Counted from the first letter of the stretch, positions 10,616-21,289 are shown. The stretch: 64,000 bases of DNA from Chlorops oryzae (GCA_020466095.1 CM035808.1:51438504-51502503); one strand, 5' to 3'. A program made the numbers and translations. Notes: generated by a model not told the origin, from the sequence alone.

Positions 10616-11065
10616 AAATTGGCTATTTGCTATTTTTTTTAGTGATTTAGCTGTTTGGCAGGCAGCCTTTCGAACCCTGGAAATCGGGAAAAGCAATATT
10701 GCTTTTGAAAAACAAAATTAAAATTAAGCATACAAAACATCATAGCATCCCGCTAAATATTTTTTTGAGTGTGAAAATTTTAGAGTCTAAAAAGAGTATT
10801 AATTTATACTGATTTTAAAGTCCTCATAAACCATTTGACCTCTTTTTTTATTGTATTATTTTTGAGTATAAAAACACTCTTAACAGACTTTAAATTCGAA
10901 ACGCTCAAAATGATGGAGTTTAAAAAGAATCTAAGTTTATATTGTTTTTAAAGCCCTCATAAATAAGATAGAAAAATAACTATCGTAAATTTGAGTGTTT
11001 TTTGATTGTTTTATTACTTAGTCTAAAAACAGTCTTAATGGACTTTAAATTCAAGGTGCGTAATA

Positions 11066-12317
11066 TTAGGTGTAGTAAAAAGAAATCCATTATTTTTCCA
11101 ATAGATGGCGTTATTTATCTGCATCTCGCGTTGTATAAGTCCGATCGTGTTCCGCTAGGGGGCATTAGAAAGATGACAGTTCCTACTAAAAAAGCTTTTT
11201 TGACACTTTTTTGATTGATTGATTCAGTTTTGTTTGAGAGCTTGTCAAAGATGGACATCAGCAAAGAGAAAATTCGCTACATTTTACAGTTTTTCTTCGA
11301 TAAGGGAGAAAACGCAAGCCAGGCGGCTGAAAATATGAATAGCGTTTATGGACCTGATACTGTAACAGCCAATCATGCGCAATTTTGGTTTCGTCGATTC
11401 CGTTCCGGTAACTTCGATGTCAAGGATGCACCACGCACTGGAAGGCCAATTGTCGAAAATGTCGATAAAATTATGGAAATTATCGAGTCCGACCGTCATG
11501 TTAGCACTGTTTCGATTGCAAAAGAGCTAAAGATTGCACAAAAAACCGTTTGGAAACATTTTAATAAGGCTGGATACACAAAGAAGCTCGATGTATGGGT
11601 GCCACACGAGTTAACGCAAAAAAAAACTCATAGACCGAATTTCCATCTGCGAATCGCTGCTGAACCGCAACAAAATCGACCCATTTCTGAAGCGGACAAC
11701 GTCAAGCGAAAACGGTCGAGGTCGAAACACGGTGAACCGGCGGAAACGGTGGCCAAGCCAGGATTGACGGCCAGGAAGGTTTTGCTGTGTGTTTGGTGGG
11801 ATTGGCAGGGAATTATCTACTATGAGCTGCTCCCATACGGCAAAACTCTTAACTCGGAACTCTACTGTCAACAATTGGACCGTCTGAAGGAAGCAATCGC
11901 CCATAAGCGGCCAGCTTTGGCCAATAGGAGAGGAATTGTGTTCCATCAGGACAACGCCAGGCCACACACATCGATAGTGACTCGCCAGAAGCTCCGGGAG
12001 TTGGGTTGGGAGGTTCTTCTGCATCCATCTTATAGTCCGGACCTGGCACCAAGTGATTACCATCTGTTCCTGTCCATGGCGAACAATTTTGCTGGTGAAA
12101 CATTCGCTTCAAGAGAGGCTTCTGAAATTCCACTGTCTCAATTTTTTGCTAATAGGAACGAGGGCTTCTATGAGAGAGGCATAATGAAATTACCTTTAAA
12201 ATGGCAACAAGTTATCGAACAAAACGGCGCATATTTGACCTAAATCGGGTCATTCTAACTATCTTAAATAAAGCCCTCAATTTAATGCAAAAAATAATTT
12301 CTTTTTACTACACCTAA
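11066..12317 (+). mobile_element. mariner element, copy 1
   Basis: Both ends carry TTAGGTGTAGTAAAAAGAAA as inverted repeats, flanked by TA at 11064-11065 and 12318-12319, the target duplication of Tc1/mariner elements. Its transposase gene is damaged. A second copy lies at 48528-49745. Confidence 0.95.
11251..12243 (+). pseudogene. mariner transposase, catalytic Asp deleted
   Basis: The open frame from ATG at 11251 (MDISKEKIRY) gives 330 residues: an N-terminal paired-like DNA-binding half with FWFRRFRSGNFDVKDAPRTG, then HQDNARPH and SPDLAPSDYHLF of the DD34D catalytic core. Compared with copy 2, it has one extra base in the A-run near 11620 and a 34-bp deletion at about 11694, which together restore the frame. 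The deletion removes the TGDEKW segment that holds the first catalytic aspartate. The protein could be made and could bind ends, but should not cut DNA. A longer frame starting upstream at 11215 uses TTG and is not preferred. Confidence 0.9.
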
Positions 12318-12416
12318 TATTATGCATTTTAAATACAACCGTGAGCGACGATTTTGTTGCAAATGCTATATATATATATGTCGAAGAAAACAGCTGCGCC
12401 AGTTTTTCGCCAGTGA

Positions 12417-12501
12417 ACGAGGATTACTGCGACAATACCGAAAACATACCACCAATACGAAAACAAAATCAGCGATGTTGACAATGAATCAAATGAGAAC
12501 G
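12417..12501 (+). CDS. Possible exon of an unassigned gene, upstream part
   Basis: The frame after a TGA at 12414-12416 stays open to G at 12501 and ends before GTAAGAA, a good donor site. It reads an acidic tail including ISDVDNESNENG, whose phase matches an acceptor at 14674. No ATG is present in this frame. The preceding residues fit better in another frame (EDYCDNTENIPPIRKQN), suggesting a frameshift. It could be a decayed host or transposon gene. No family is recognised. Confidence 0.3.
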
Positions 12502-12553
12502 GTAAGAATTCATAACACTCTTTCACTCTGTTACTTATATATTTATATATATA

Positions 12554-13288
12554 CTAGCTGGCACCAAGGCTCGCTCCGCGAGCCTTCGTGCCAGCTTCGT
12601 ATGACCCGCGCTCGTTTCCTCTCCCGGCACAGGTTGATATTGGGTTAAAGTAGTAAAAGTGGTAAAGTAGTATGTTTTAAATACTCTAGGTTTATATTCA
12701 TTCTTTGTGTGAAATTTAAACATTATGCTTTAAATTTTTACTTAAACTACTATCGACCAATATTTCCTCCTCGCCTACGAAGAGGTGGCATTGTTTTATG
12801 TACTTAATTGTGAATATAATACACTTAATATTCACTGAAATGCGCTTACTCCCGATTTAAATAAAAATATATTTTTTTAATGATTTGAAAGTTTGTTTCA
12901 TTAAAATTTTAAATAGCTTGGTGAATTGGTATTTTTTGCCCAAGCCTACTTTGCTGTTTTTTCATTTCAAATAACCTAGATACCGACTGCAGCGCCATCT
13001 CGGTACAGTTATTCCCCTATCTAATTTAGGGAATACCTGTTATCCATCTATCCATATTTATATTTATATTTATATATATATATATTTATATTTATATTTA
13101 TATTTATATTTAAATTTAAATTTAAATTTATATTTATATTTATATTTTATATTTATGTTTATATCTATAGCTATAAACCATCCTTGGACCACGACGATTA
13201 CGCTGTGCAAGGTTTCATAGAAATCGGTCCAGCGGTTCATGAGTTATAGAATGACAAAGAAAGTGGCATTGATTTTTATATATATAGA
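12554..13288 (-). mobile_element. Non-autonomous Helitron
   Basis: On the minus strand the element begins TCTATATATATAAAAATCAA and ends with a GC-rich hairpin (GGCACGAAGGCTCGC...; forward 12560-12592) followed by CTAG. It is bounded by A at the 5' side and T at the 3' side. TC start, 3' hairpin, CTRR end and A/T insertion are the Helitron signature. No Rep/helicase is encoded. The interior includes a TATATT microsatellite at about 13057-13155. Confidence 0.8.
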
Positions 13289-13289
13289 T

Positions 13290-14627
13290 TAGGCTGGGTC
13301 GTTTTTACGAAAGTTCTATGATCGCGTTGGAATAGTAAAATTATGTTTCCTTATGTATAAAAAATAATTTTGTGTAAAAAAAAATTCAAAATAAGCTGCA
13401 TCTTCATACCGCGCAAGCGGATTGAAAGTTGGAAAAAAAAATTTATATGAGATTTTTCCGACTTCAATGATAAAATTTAGAATTTCTCAGCTTTACACTC
13501 ATTTTTTAAATACATTATGTTCCCAGATATTTTTGGTCATAAAACTATCTTTCAAAGGAAAGCAACGAAACTACGATCGACTAAAATTTTACGGAGATAT
13601 GGTCGAAGAAACTCAGACCTGAGGAAATTGCTCCAAGACATGCCAAAAATGTGTTCGAACCTATCAATTTTGTAACCATTTGGAAGAAGGCATATTGCCA
13701 TTTCAAAAAAATCTTCCTTGAAGAAAATCGGTTATTTTATAAGGTTGTTATAACAATTTATATATTTATCTATTTATCGGTTTCATTTCAGAACGTGCCC
13801 TGAAAAAAAAAGTCCATGAAAGTTTAAAATCCTTCTACTTGAGCTCGAACAGGACAAAACAACGCTCAATTACGATTATAGATTTTTTAAATCGGTTCAC
13901 AGAAACCAAAGTTACACGGCTTTGAAATTGGACAATTTATTATTTTTTAAATCCTGTGTTAGTTAAAAAAAAATGCCGAAAAGTATACTACATTTTTTTT
14001 TTGATTCGATAATGAGCTCATGTTTGGGAAAAATATATAGCAAAGTCATACCCGACAAACTCTGTGTCGAGGGTATATGGCATTTTTTTGTCCGTACTCG
14101 AGATAGACTTAAAAAAAATTTATATAGAAATAAATAGATAAATATATAAATTGTTATAACAACCTTATAAAATAACCGATTTTCTTCAAGGAAGATTTTT
14201 TTGAAATGGCAATATGCCTTCTTCCAAATGGTTACAAAATTGATAGGTTCGAACACATTTTTGGCATGTCTTGGAGCAATTTCCTCAGGTCTGAGTTTCT
14301 TCGACCATATCTCCGTAAAATTTTGGTCGATCGTAGTTTCGTTGCTTTCCTTTGAAAGATAGTTTTATGACCAAAAATATCTGGGAACATAATGTATTTA
14401 AAAAATTAGTGTGAAGCTGAGAAATTCTAAATTTTATCATTGAAGTCGGAAAAATCTCATATAAATTTTTTTTTCCAACTTTCAATCCGCTTGCGCGGTA
14501 TGAAGATGCAGCTTATTTTGAATTTTTTTTTACACAAAATTATTTTTTATACATAAGGAAACATAATTTTACTATTCCAACGCGATCATACAACTTTTTT
14601 TTTTTCATATAAGAACGACCCACCCTA
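13290..14627. mobile_element. hAT-type foldback with ~490-bp arms
   Basis: TAGGCTGGGTCGTT (left) and AACGACCCACCCTA (right) are inverted ends flanked by ATATAGAT at 13282-13289 and 14628-14635. The arms pair from about 13310 to 13790 with 14120 to 14600. Mirror ORFs of 66 codons on both strands are a by-product of this symmetry. It landed at the 5' terminus of the Helitron, so the Helitron edge supplies part of the duplicated target. Confidence 0.85.
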
Positions 14628-14674
14628 ATATAGATATATATATATTATATATATATATGTGTTACTACATACAG

Positions 14675-14916
14675 GTAAATTAGAAACAATAGCAAAAAAT
14701 GTAAGAGAAAACCGTACGAAGCTGAATGAGCTCAGTGTGGAGATGAAATCAATAAAGAAGGTGCAGCAGCGGATTCTGCAGGAATTGATAGCCATTAGAA
14801 AACAAGTTGCGGGCTCGAAGCAAGAAAATTCAATGCCGATGAAGATTGGAAGAACAAAAAAAAATTACGTGAAAAAAATTGATTTTAATTTCAATGAAAG
14901 GAAGAAAAAGGGGTAA
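14675..14916 (+). CDS. Possible exon of an unassigned coiled-coil protein
   Basis: After the acceptor CTACATACAG the frame reads a lysine- and glutamate-rich helix with heptad-like spacing (KLETIAKNVRENRTKLNELS, then VQQRILQELIAIRKQV), followed by a basic tail and TAA. About 80 residues. Codon use is even and the helix pattern is coherent, so chance is unlikely. Phase fits the donor at 12502. It lies inside the putative transposon 10749-15281, so it may be a transposon gene. Function unknown. Confidence 0.45.
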
Positions 14917-14939
14917 AAATAGTGGGAAAAAGGCGAATT

Positions 14940-15281
14940 GATTTACGTCTCATTTAGACTGCACAAAAACTCTTTTCATACTTGAAAAAAAGAGCATAAA
15001 ACAACTTTAAGGAGAGTGAAATAACACTTTAAAAACGCGGTTTTAAAAGTCTAAAAAGTGTCTGAATGCATCCTGGGAAGAGTATAAAAAAAGTTTTAAA
15101 AGATTATAATAAAACTCTAAAAACACAGTTCGATTATACTTTTTTTACACTCTTATTTTAGACTCTAAACGTGTGTCCCTTTTCAAACAAAAACACACTC
15201 TTTTTAGAGTCGTTCTGAAGCTCAATTTAGACTGTTTTGCTCAAAATTTAGAGTCTAAAAAGAGTGTAAATGTTTGCTGGG
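14940..15281. repeat. Array of AGAGT(C/A)TAAAA-type repeats
   Basis: Multiple direct and inverted versions of GTCTAAAAAGAGTG occur between about 14990 and 15270, matching the cluster at 10780-11030. Probably the right subterminal region of the putative 4.5-kb transposon. Confidence 0.55.
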
Positions 15282-15424
15282 ATACTTATAAAGTCCAGAA
15301 TTAGTTGTTTGAACATCAATATCGTATCGAGGTATCGATGTTTTTGTCGAAATATTGTAGAATCCATACTTTTCTGGAAATGGAACATTCGTGGCGCACA
15401 TCAGCTGATTCTGTCAACAAGCTT

Positions 15425-15602
15425 AAGGCTTAGTTACTCTTGATTGAACGTAACTTAACTTTACTTATTTCGTCAGCTGACTGGATAAGTTTAGTACATT
15501 TTGTATGGTAGCAGTTACTGAAAACTTAATTTGACTTAAGATAGGAGTCTGTGGAAAACAGATTTCTATAAGTTACGTTTAATCAAGAGTAACTGAGCCT
15601 CT
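15425..15602. mobile_element. Palindromic MITE
   Basis: AGGCTTAGTTACTCTTGATT on the left mirrors AATCAAGAGTAACTGAGCCT on the right, continuing inward (GAACGTAACTTAA / AAGTTACGTTT). Length about 178 bp; no convincing target duplication. It lies 190 bp downstream of the p115 stop codon. Confidence 0.65.
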
Positions 15603-15758
15603 ATGCGCTTTATACGCTCGCTTTGCGCTAGATATATCTAATCGTAGTGTAGAGCGCGCAAAATTTGACAATTGGTTTATGATTGTGCAAAAATGTGAGC
15701 TTTGCGCTATTACAAGAAGACCTATTTTATATTTTATCTGATAGGAGCAACATGTCAT

Positions 15759-15764
15759 TTTATT
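15759..15764 (-). terminator. Polyadenylation signal for p115
   Basis: Forward TTTATT reads AATAAA on the minus strand, 30 bp beyond the p115 stop codon. A further AATAAA-like run is not needed to explain the 3' end. Confidence 0.5.
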
Positions 15765-15793
15765 GGATTATATCGTTGCTTTCGAAAATAAAG

Positions 15794-18376
15794 TTAAGCT
15801 GTTACGTGTTTGGCTTCGACTAACTGAGTTCCTTCCTGTCCAGAAATTTCTTCAGCAATAAATGGTAAGCCAGCAAGCCGAATAATGTTTTCATACCGGT
15901 CCATTTTGCTTTCCTGGTCAGTTAAAAGTTCCATCAAATCCTCTTGGTCTTTTTTAATAGAATTCAATTCTTTAAGTGCAGCATTAGATCTTTCGGTTTC
16001 TTCTTCAAATCGCTTCTGAAGGACATCTAACTCTTTTTTTAGGCGCAAATTCTCTTCGTGACACGAGTAAGTGTTGACAACTGTTGTCAATTCTTCCTGA
16101 GTACTTCTTTCAAATTCTGATGTTTTTGGTGTTCTCTGACATGCTGCTAATTGTGCTCTCAAAAGAGTATTTCGATCTTCAAGCTGCGAATTAGTTGTTT
16201 TTTGTTTTTCAAGCTAAAAATTTAGTAAAAAGAATAAGGAAACTTAAGTATTACTTCCATCATTCGTATCTTAAAATTTTCGACTAAATTTATATGTAAT
16301 TTTACTTACTTCTCTTTCCAACTGAAAATTTTTGGCTTCCAGCGTTTGAGCTTTGTTTTGAAGTTCGTTTATTTGCCCATCCAGACCTCGTATAATTCCT
16401 TTATATTGAGCAACGAGCGAAGAGGCTTCAGAACTTAGAATAAGCTCTGTCATTTCTATTCCATCGACATTAAATCCGCTTACGATTTTGGCAATTAAAG
16501 CTTCTAACCCTTTATACATTTTACAAAACTCAAAATCTAAAAGCAGGTCAGATGCGGTCCTTGCTTTTATTTGTGGCTGTTTGCATGCGCGACTGTACGC
16601 TTCGTTGCGAGACAATTCGCTTAGCTTATTGCAAAAATTCTCTTGCCCAATGCGTTTTACGACCAACTGACATATATCATCGCGTTTCAGCCCAGACACT
16701 GAATTGTCATTAAATTGAATGCAAAGTCCCATGAGAAAGGCACACATACCTTGAATTAAATGTTCTTCTTCGTCGTGCTCATTTGCGCTTATTCGGGCAG
16801 TTAAGTAAGCCATAGTATTTTGTGTGAGTAGAAATGTTTTTACTGCCAGAGTACAATGGGCAAGCCAAGTGCTAAGGAGCATTAGAAGACCGATTTTACT
16901 TTTGTAGTTATAGCTATCTTGTTGTAGCAAATTAGTGCATTGTTCTAGTAACGTGATAGGCTTATGTCCTCCAGATGTTGCCAAAAGAACACGTAGCATT
17001 TCTTCTTTTTGCATACTATTATCCACCATAGTGTACATAAGTGCGACCGAAGCAAGCCAGTTAGCTAATGCCTCGGTTGCAAATAGTCCAGTGCATAGGA
17101 TTTGGCCAGTTGTCCAAGTAGACACGTCCTCCGATGATGATGGCAGCAAAGTTTGAACAACTGCCTTTTGAGCCAACTCGTTGTGATATAAATAACATTG
17201 AAAACTATAAAGGACAGCACATCGAAGACCTATCATTTGCTTGTCATTGACCATGGTCATCAAAAGAACATTTATAGCCTTACGGGGCGGATTGCTCGGA
17301 GCCATTGTTGTTGAGAATTGCATCTGGGTTTCTTTGTCTCCTCTCACAACTTCCGCAACTGTATTAATTGTTTCTGTTAGAATATCAGCAGGCACACCAC
17401 TGCCCATAAACAAGTCGCATAAAGCTTGCAGAAGTCCGCACTGTCGCATGGTTTTCTGGCACGCGGAAACAATTTGTTTTTGATTATTTGGTGTTACAAG
17501 AGCACGAATAATCTGCAGCATGCAATGAACATTTGAAACTTTTTGTGGTGTCCACCAAGTTTCGTCATTCTCAGAATCAAGGACGAACATGGGAGACAAG
17601 CGTTGAATGTAGGAGCCCTCTTTGAAAAATTGTTGGTTACTAGAGTTATTATTAAGTAAGTTCAGCAAGAGAATCAAGCAATCTTCAACTACTATTCCAC
17701 CATTGACGCAACCTTCACAGTGAATTATATCAAATATCTTATCGAACGCATTTTCAAAAGCCACAATCTTTTGAATATTTGAATTTCCTTTTGTCAATTG
17801 AATTAATAACAATATGGCATCATTGCGAATAATTTCTCGACTATCAGTTAACAAATCCATTAGTTTCGACAATCCCATTGGGCTAACCAACACAATTTCT
17901 TGCATTTCACGCGTTTTATTTGCAATCAACGTAGTTATGAGCTGAATTGCAGAACGGCGAACACGAAAATCTAATTCCTCTAAATAATTCATAGCCAAAG
18001 TTACGTTCTCTGAATTCTTTATAAACATTTCAGTAAATTGCTCTCCCACATTGACTGATACAACCGGATTATCTTCTTCGTCGCTAAACTCGGCCGTTGA
18101 CACAATGTTACACAACGTATCTAAAGCGTAGCTTATTATTTCGGCATCTTGGCCATCATTCTGAAGAACTTGAAGAAATGCAGGCATGCCTTGCGCTCCG
18201 ACTTCCACACGATATTTTCGAGAAAGAGCTCGCAGTGCTCGACAAGCGTCACGCCTGTCTTCTAACAATGTGGAAGAAATGGCACGTTCAACTAAGCTTT
18301 CCACGGTTTCTGCGGGGTTTGGAGAAGACTGTTCCGTCGAGCCCAGAACAGTTTTAAAGCCTTTAAGGAAATCCAT
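15794..18376 (-). CDS. p115: General vesicular transport factor p115 (Uso1 family)
   Basis: This is a tethering factor that captures COPII vesicles at the cis-Golgi, working with GM130, Rab1 and SNAREs (known for the family). Exon 1 runs 18376-16310 (689 codons from MDFLKGFKTVLGSTEQ), the intron 16309-16214 (96 bp, GTAAGT...TTTTTAG, phase 0), and exon 2 16213-15794 (139 codons), total 828 aa. That is close to what I recall for the fly protein. Residues ~20-640 form the armadillo-like globular head, with family motifs such as STLLEDRRDACRALRALSRK and SYALDTLCNIV. Residues ~645-800 are coiled coil for homodimerisation. The usual very acidic C-terminal tail is not obvious here. The frame is intact with no stops, so it is a functional host gene. 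Reading on past the donor adds 12 intron-encoded residues to exon 1, which are rejected. Confidence 0.95.
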
Positions 18377-18508
18377 CTATGTATATAACTTGCGATCGAA
18401 TTTGAAATTATTTTTAAATTCAATGATACTCAAAGTAACATTATGTTCCCAGCAACTCCAAAAAAAATCTGCTTGACTTTATTTGTTTCTTTTCCGGTTA
18501 ATGAAATC
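18377..18508 (-). promoter_or_regulatory. Remaining native leader/promoter region of p115
   Basis: Only 132 bp separate the p115 ATG (context CATAGATGG) from the hAT insertion at 18509. No TATA box or initiator stands out. Transcription may start here, or in or beyond the inserted element. Confidence 0.35.
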
Positions 18509-18788
18509 GTTGGTGGTAGGGATGGGTAAATTATAATAATAGATAACCAAATCGATCTTTTGCCTTAAAATTACGATTTTTTTAAATCGAACATAAAAGG
18601 GCCAAAATTCGGTAGAATCGAAGTTTCCACCGAAAATAATCGAATTTACTTGAAAAACGGGCAACACTGAATATGTATGACATGCTCGGCTGTCACACAC
18701 ACAAACATATCGTCTGACTGTATGCTAAAGAAGGAGAAGCAAGATTGTTTCTGAAAAATGCAATACGTGTCTCTTTCTTTTGCATATA

Positions 18789-19601
18789 CAGTAGAATCTG
18801 GATGTAACGAATCCCTGAAATAATGAACAGCTGAAAATAGTTACCGCTTTTTTGTTACAGGGACTTTTCTAAATAATCAGGCCTTAAGAGAGGGTGGTGG
18901 GAAAGGGGGATTTCCTCCCGGCCAAATTTCTCTCTACGGTAGGGTTGCCATACGTACTGTTTTAAACAGTACAAGTACTGTTTTTTATAAAAGTACTGTT
19001 ATTTGACCAACACCAAAAACAGTACGCACAAGTACTGTTTTTTTGATAATATACTGTTTTATTTACTGTTTTATTGTTTGTTCCAAGTTATACTTTTTTT
19101 TGTTAAAAAAAAAACACAGCCAGGCTGAATTTTTATTAAAACTCTATTGCGCTCTGTACTGCTCGTTGGTCATTCTAATTTGTAAGAGTTTCTGGCAACA
19201 CTGTGTGCGACAGCGATTTCATTTTGTTTTGAACATCGAACAGATATATGGCTTTCTGGCGACGTTTATTCTTTTAAACCTTTTAAATCAAGCACTAAAT
19301 AAGAAAGTATTTCGTTACAATGGAAGGTCTTATTAGTAGCTCGGATGTTTCAAGCGATGAAATCGAAAACATCGCAGCAATCGGGTTTATTGAATGTATT
19401 TCAATAAAAATGTACTGTTTTTTTTTTTTAATTGTACTGTTTTTTCTCCCCCAATGTACTGTTTTGTCAATTTCAAATCTGGCAAGCCTACTCTACGGGC
19501 TTGTAAATAATGAACAAACCATTCAATCTGGATAAAACGAACAATCCGGATACAATGAACAGGACGTACAAAAAATAATTCACTATATCCAGATTCGACT
19601 G
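18789..19601. mobile_element. pogo-type MITE
   Basis: CAGTAGAATCTGGATGTAAC and its counterpart ending ...CCAGATTCGACTG are inverted repeats flanked by TA. CAGT(N)GAAYCTNNATATAACGAA-like ends with TA duplication are characteristic of pogo/Tigger elements. It is interrupted by the hAT MITE at 18940-19490; without that insert and one 8-bp repeat it is about 254 bp. Confidence 0.8.
18940..19490. mobile_element. hAT MITE with GTACTGTTTT repeats
   Basis: TAGGGTTGCCA and TGGCAAGCCTA ends are flanked by CTCTACGG (18932-18939 and 19491-19498). Subterminal regions are crowded with (A)GTACTGTTTT and its complement, at least eight copies. No transposase. Short ORFs here are chance. Confidence 0.85.
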
Positions 19602-19819
19602 TATTTGTTTCCATCGCCGCCATGATTAGAAGAGGTTTGAACGTATGGCTGCCAAATTTTCAAACAGCAAAATCAGTACATTTTATTTCAAAAACCAAAA
19701 AGTCAGTACATAAGCAAAACAATCAATTTACTTCTTTATTTGGAGAAAAAAACGTTATAGCAGTTTCATTGTATAGAAAAAAAAACTATGTACGTAAGAA
19801 ACAAATCTGTAGGTACCTA

Positions 19820-19895
19820 CATTTTAACTTTTTCACCAAAACATGGTGGCTCGCGCCAAAATTTGGCCGAAGTGGCAGCTATAGTTCCATATGCC
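19820..19895 (+). repeat. Dispersed CCGAAGTTGCAGCTATAG repeat fragment
   Basis: TTTTTCACCAAAACATGGTGGCTC and GCCGAAGTGGCAGCTATAGTTC recur at 55980-56150 and, in part, at 60493-60530. Class unknown. Confidence 0.5.
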
Positions 19896-19952
19896 TACAC
19901 TCCTACATGTTGAAGACTAATTGCTGTTGTACTTTGTGTTAATTGGTGCATA

Positions 19953-20338
19953 AAGCCTATATTGAGATATGCAGTAAGTAAAGCTCCCATAAGAAATACG
20001 TGCAAAAAAAATTGAAAAGTACTTCGAAGTAAATACTTTACTTTCGCTTATACTGAGATGTCAAGTAATCATGTGCGCAGGGTTGCATGCGACTTGCCTG
20101 CTTTACTTCGCCATAGAAATGAACATGTTCATTTTTTATGCGAAGTAAATGCCAGGACAGCTGATTGCGGCACATTTTTCAAATGAAATACTGACACCGA
20201 CTTCGAAGGTGTTAAATTGTTGGCATACTTTGAAGAATTTAAGGAGCGTGAATATAGTTGTCTCTCTCACACTTTACGACGTTGTAGCGAATTGGCTCCT
20301 AATGTGCAAGTAGTTACTGCATATCTCAGTATAGGCTT
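19953..20338. mobile_element. AGCCTATA-ended MITE, complete copy
   Basis: AAGCCTATATTGAGATATGC and GCATATCTCAGTATAGGCTT form inverted ends, flanked by ATA on both sides. A second copy of the body lies at 22843-23641. No coding capacity. Confidence 0.65.
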
Positions 20339-20422
20339 ATAATTGTTAAAAAAGTTAACAAAAGTTTTGGTTTTCAAATTGAGCCCGAGTGTAGTATGGC
20401 AACACTACAATAAAACTAAACA

Positions 20423-20658
20423 AGTTAGAAAGCTAAAGTCGGTCAAGCCCGGCTTTGAAATACCCAGCGTCCCGACATTATTTGCGCACTATATTTTGCC
20501 TCTTCTTTTGTGGGCGTAGACGTGGGCTGGCCAAATAAATTTTTTTCCTACACCTTACATTCGCCTTGGTCAACCTATGTTGCGAGTTTAAAGCTTCTAC
20601 GCCTTTTTTACAAAATTCGCACAAAACTAATATACCCTGCTTACGCTGGGTATAAAAG
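20423..20658 (+). repeat. Short copy of the hairpin-ended repeat family
   Basis: It starts 'caagttagaaagctaaagtc' like 27200 and ends with TATACCCTGCTTACGCTGGG followed by TATA, a terminal hairpin. Most of the ~3-kb body seen at 33116-36176 is missing. Confidence 0.65.
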
Positions 20659-21020
20659 GACAAGTGGCAGTGTGCATAAAATGCAAGAAGTAATTCAAGT
20701 TCCATAAAAGCACAAGCACTTTAAAAAACCACATAGAAAATGTGCATAAAATCAAATTTTTGGTAATACTTAAGCCACGTGCAACAATCTTCATTGCTAA
20801 AGATAACTTCGCTCTTACTTTCTGACTTCATCATAAAACCCAAATAAATACAGATATGCACTATCAAGTTTAAAAAATACTGGTATATATGTTTTCTGAA
20901 AATTCGAATATAATCGAACTTGCAGTGACATTTTTCGAATCGAATAGTCGAATGCTTAAAAAATGTTCAAAATTCGAAAAAATCAAATATAGATTTGGAC
21001 TACCCATCCCTAGTTGGTGG

Positions 21021-21289
21021 AGCCAACTTGAAAAGGTGCTACATGTTGAAAAGTATATCAAGATAGTTATACTTACCACGGCTGCCACTCGCCTTAAAAA
21101 ATTTTGTTCCAAACCAATAAAAAAAAAATATACCAAAACCGGAAAAAAGTACCAAAATATTTTTAATAGCGGCATATACATTGTGCAAAAATTTAACAAA
21201 AACTTAACAGTAATAGTTTAGAAAAAAAGGTACAATGCTTTGCACGAAGTATTCCAGCCGCCCTACGCTCTGAGTTCAGTCACCGTTCC
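21021..21289. other. No gene recognised
   Basis: AT-rich flank beyond element C. Before the insertion it would have lain just upstream of p115, so native promoter sequence may be here. Confidence 0.4.

Larger units (their letters stand above)
2446..10679. mobile_element. hAT-type element A, 8.2 kb, filled by later insertions
   Basis: The left end CAGGGTTCGAAAAGCCTG and the right end CAGCCTTTCGAACCCTG form an inverted repeat, perfect over CAGGGTTCGAAA. Both sides are flanked by the same 8-bp word GAAATCGG (2438-2445 and 10680-10687). An 8-bp duplication and CAGRG-type ends are the hallmark of hAT transposons. Inside are GCTG-rich subterminal repeats, a 101-bp satellite, pieces of other repeats and a non-LTR retrotransposon. 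No complete hAT transposase remains. The only possible trace is a 26-codon start at 4757-4834. Confidence 0.85.
10749..15281. mobile_element. Possible DNA transposon with AGAGTCTAAAAAGAGT repeats
   Basis: The left edge CCCGCTAAATATTT and the right edge AAATGTTTGCTGGG are imperfect inverted repeats. Just inside both sides are several copies of TTTAGAGTCTAAAAAGAGT and relatives (about 10780, 10895, 10920, 11010 on the left; 14990-15270 on the right), like a transposase-binding array. I found no matching target duplication, so the two flanks being one element is inference. The middle holds a mariner, a Helitron, a hAT foldback and two exon-like pieces. Confidence 0.4.
18517..21012. mobile_element. 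hAT-type element C, 2.5 kb, next to p115
   Basis: Ends TAGGGATGGGTA and TACCCATCCCTA are perfect 12-bp inverted repeats, flanked by GTTGGTGG at 18509-18516 and 21013-21020. No transposase is left. Inside are a pogo-type MITE (18789-19601), an AGCCTATA element (19953-20338) and a hairpin-ended repeat (20423-20658). AATCGA/TCGATT-like words near both ends may be subterminal repeats. Confidence 0.85.

Noticed and set aside
11215..11250. Extended mariner start upstream of ATG
   Set aside because: Opens with TTG; family proteins start at the MDISKEK-type methionine, present in both copies.
13422..14485. Two nearly identical 66-codon ORFs on opposite strands as paralogous genes
   Set aside because: They are the two arms of the foldback 13290-14627.
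16271..16309. C-terminal extension of p115 exon 1
   Set aside because: It is intron sequence: GTAAGT donor at 16309 and phase-matched exon 2 restore the coiled coil.
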